This document shows positions 4,424 through 6,064 of a stretch of DNA of 6,064 nucleotides, piece by piece (within the stretch, counting starts at the first letter, position 1; each line of letters opens with the position of its first letter). The notes under the pieces were generated by a model that did no database searches, had not been told where the DNA came from, and saw only the letters and a list, made by a program, of their open reading frames with translations. Origin of the DNA: Bacteroidota bacterium. GTDB taxonomy: Bacteria > Bacteroidota > Ignavibacteria > UBA10030. The stretch spans positions 1-6,064 of the forward strand of contig JALONE010000078.1 of NCBI GenBank assembly GCA_025455125.1. Reading direction: 5' to 3'. A program made the position numbers and the translations under genes.

Positions 4424-6064
4424 ATGCTTCGCACGCTTTCCATACAGAACTACGCGCTCATCGATTCTGTCGAGATCGAATTCGAAACCGGCTTGAACAT
4501 CCTCACCGGTGAGACAGGAGCCGGGAAATCCATCGTCGTCGATGCCCTCGGCCTCCTGCTGGGTGAACGGGCGACGACGGATGTCGTGCGCAAAGGCGCG
4601 GAAAAGGCGATCGTCGAGGGGGTCTTCGGAATCGTCGGCAACCGAAAGGCGCTTGGTATCTTGAAGCGGCTTGAGATCGAAGGGGAGGAAGAACTCATCG
4701 TTCGCCGCGAAGTGGCCACCAAAGGACAGTCGCGTTGTTTCGTCAACGATACGCCGGTTCCCCTCAGCACATTGAAGGAGATGGGTGACCTTCTCGTCGA
4801 CCTGCATGGCCAGCACGAGCATCAATCCCTCCTTCGGGCCGAAACGCATCTCGAATTGGTGGACGAGTTCGGCGGATTGGACGGGCTCGTTGCCGAATAC
4901 CGCTCGTCCTATGACACGCTCGTCGCGCGCGCCGCTGATCTTCGCGGACTTCGAAAACAGGAACGCGAGCTCAAGGAAAAGCGGGATCTGTTCGAATTCC
5001 AGATCAAGGAGATCGATGCCGTCAGCCCCGAGCAGGATGAAGAAGATCGGCTCGCGCATGAACTCCGGATCCTCGAGAACGCTGAGAAGTTGTTTGATGC
5101 GACAGGCCGGTTGTACCAAATGCTCTACGACGGAGAACAATCGGCATACGATTTGCTCGTCAAGGCTCGGAACCAACTCGAAGACCTGGCTGCCATCGAC
5201 AACGCGTTCGAGGAGCCGAAAGGGGAGTGTGCTTCCGCGGCCGCCGTCGTCGGGGAATTGACGAAGTTCCTTCAGACGTATAATGCGAAGATCGAATTCA
5301 ATCCGGAGCGTTTGGAGGAGATCAGGGAACGGCTTGGCCAGATCACGCTCCTGAAGAAGAAATACGGAGGCTCGCTGGGAGCCGTGCTCGCCCATCGGGA
5401 GGCCATTGGACGCGCGGTCGACATTGCTTCGAATTTCGATGAGGCGATCGCACGGTTGGAATCACAGCTCCACGAATCGCAACGTGCATGTTCAGAGCGG
5501 GCAGAGCGCCTCTCAACCAAACGACGCGAATGTGCCCCGAAGTTGAACCGAGCAGTCGCGGCGGAGCTCATCCGACTCGGGATTCCGCACGGTCAATTCG
5601 ATGTGCAGATCACTACGAAGACCGCTACAGCCGCTGCGACGGCCGAGGGATTGAGCCTGCGCTTTGGGAAGGACGAATTCGAGGCGACGCCGCGCGGTAT
5701 CGATCTGGTGGAGTTCTTTCTGTCGACCAACGCCGGCGAAGTGCCAAAGCCGCTTGTGAAAGTCGCCTCCGGGGGAGAGGTCTCCCGCGTGATGCTCGCA
5801 CTGAAGACCATCCTCGCGAAGGCAGACCGCCTCCCCGTTCTCGTCTTTGACGAGATCGATACTGGCATCAGCGGACGGATCGCCGCCGCCGTCGGAAAAA
5901 GCCTCAAGGGACTGTCTGAGTTCCATCAGATCGTCGCCATCACGCATCTCCCGCAGATCGCGGCGTTCGCGGATTGTCATTTTGTCGCAGAGAAACAGGA
6001 AGCGAAAGGACGGACCACATCACGCCTGAGGAAGCTTGATGCGGACGAACGGATCAGGGAAGTG
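4424..6064 (+). CDS. recN: DNA repair protein RecN (SMC-like ATPase), 3'-truncated by window edge
   Basis: RecN is a cohesin-like ABC ATPase that acts early in recombinational repair of double-strand breaks, holding DNA ends or sister chromatids together. The frame is open from ATG 4424 to the last base (547 codons, no stop). Since RecN is usually about 550-570 residues, only a short C-terminal end is missing. It shows MLRTLSIQNYALI (1-13), Walker A GETGAGKS (29-36), the Q-loop region DLHGQHEHQSLL (126-137), a long charged coiled-coil region from about 150 to 400 including the RLGQITLLKKKYGG type of segment, the ABC signature VASGGEVSR (447-455), Walker B VLVFDEIDTGISG (472-484), and AITHLPQIAAFAD with the switch His. 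No frameshift or internal stop was found on reading the whole frame. No Shine-Dalgarno site precedes the ATG, unlike the ribosomal genes upstream. A palindrome at 4399-4411 may control it. Confidence 0.97.
   Translation, partial: MLRTLSIQNYALIDSVEIEFETGLNILTGETGAGKSIVVDALGLLLGERATTDVVRKGAEKAIVEGVFGIVGNRKALGILKRLEIEGEEELIVRREVATKGQSRCFVNDTPVPLSTLKEMGDLLVDLHGQHEHQSLLRAETHLELVDEFGGLDGLVAEYRSSYDTLVARAADLRGLRKQERELKEKRDLFEFQIKEIDAVSPEQDEEDRLAHELRILENAEKLFDATGRLYQMLYDGEQSAYDLLVKARNQLEDLAAIDNAFEEPKGECASAAAVVGELTKFLQTYNAKIEFNPERLEEIRERLGQITLLKKKYGGSLGAVLAHREAIGRAVDIASNFDEAIARLESQLHESQRACSERAERLSTKRRECAPKLNRAVAAELIRLGIPHGQFDVQITTKTATAAATAEGLSLRFGKDEFEATPRGIDLVEFFLSTNAGEVPKPLVKVASGGEVSRVMLALKTILAKADRLPVLVFDEIDTGISGRIAAAVGKSLKGLSEFHQIVAITHLPQIAAFADCHFVAEKQEAKGRTTSRLRKLDADERIREV

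Noticed and set aside
4412..5395. A 327-codon open frame on the minus strand opposite recN.
   Set aside because: It lies wholly opposite the well-conserved recN frame, its translation resembles no protein family I recognise, and long antisense frames are expected opposite GC-rich genes.

Overview
This window is a compact, one-strand run of housekeeping genes in the order ffh (5' end cut) - rpsP - khpA - rimM - trmD - rplS - MqnA-like gene - recN (3' end cut). All eight genes are on the + strand. The longest non-coding stretch is about 125 bases, and no stretch of more than 300 bases lacks a gene. I see no tRNA, rRNA, CRISPR array, insertion sequence, prophage or defence gene.

Organism: base composition is moderately high GC. 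The TrmD sequence carries the GHYKGVDQRV version of the cofactor loop, where many other bacteria have E instead of K. TrmD also keeps the block SDSFQDGLL...YTRPAEYRGMKVP, and S16 reads QYNPNTNPATI. From memory these resemble the Bacteroidota/Chlorobiota/Ignavibacteriota group (FCB). Strong Shine-Dalgarno sites before rpsP, khpA and rplS and the GC-rich codons argue against a typical low-GC Bacteroidota. An Ignavibacteria-like or other deep FCB lineage is my best guess, at modest confidence.

Layout: bases 3-1136 hold all but the N-terminal part of Ffh, the SRP GTPase. Bases 1137-1195 are a short spacer whose left edge is a degenerate 7-base tandem repeat running through the ffh stop codon. Bases 1196-3556 form the classical ribosome-maturation operon: S16, the KH-domain RNA-binding protein KhpA, the 30S maturation factor RimM, the tRNA(m1G37) methyltransferase TrmD, and L19. 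rimM (TTG) and trmD (GTG) begin inside the stop codon of the gene before them, whereas the two ribosomal proteins and khpA have their own ribosome binding sites. Bases 3560-4381 encode a divergent member of the MqnA/DUF178 substrate-binding fold, starting 3 bases after rplS. Bases 4424-6064 encode RecN, the SMC-like double-strand-break repair ATPase, complete except for its last residues.

How the genes fit together: the first six link co-translational membrane targeting, ribosomal protein supply, 30S assembly and tRNA modification, all expected to follow growth rate. The MqnA-like gene and recN seem to be lineage-specific additions at the 3' end. A 13-base palindrome just before recN could allow separate control. 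I found no clearly new biological system. The items most worth a second look are the MqnA-like protein with apparently altered active-site positions, the heptamer array at the ffh stop, and the palindrome before recN.
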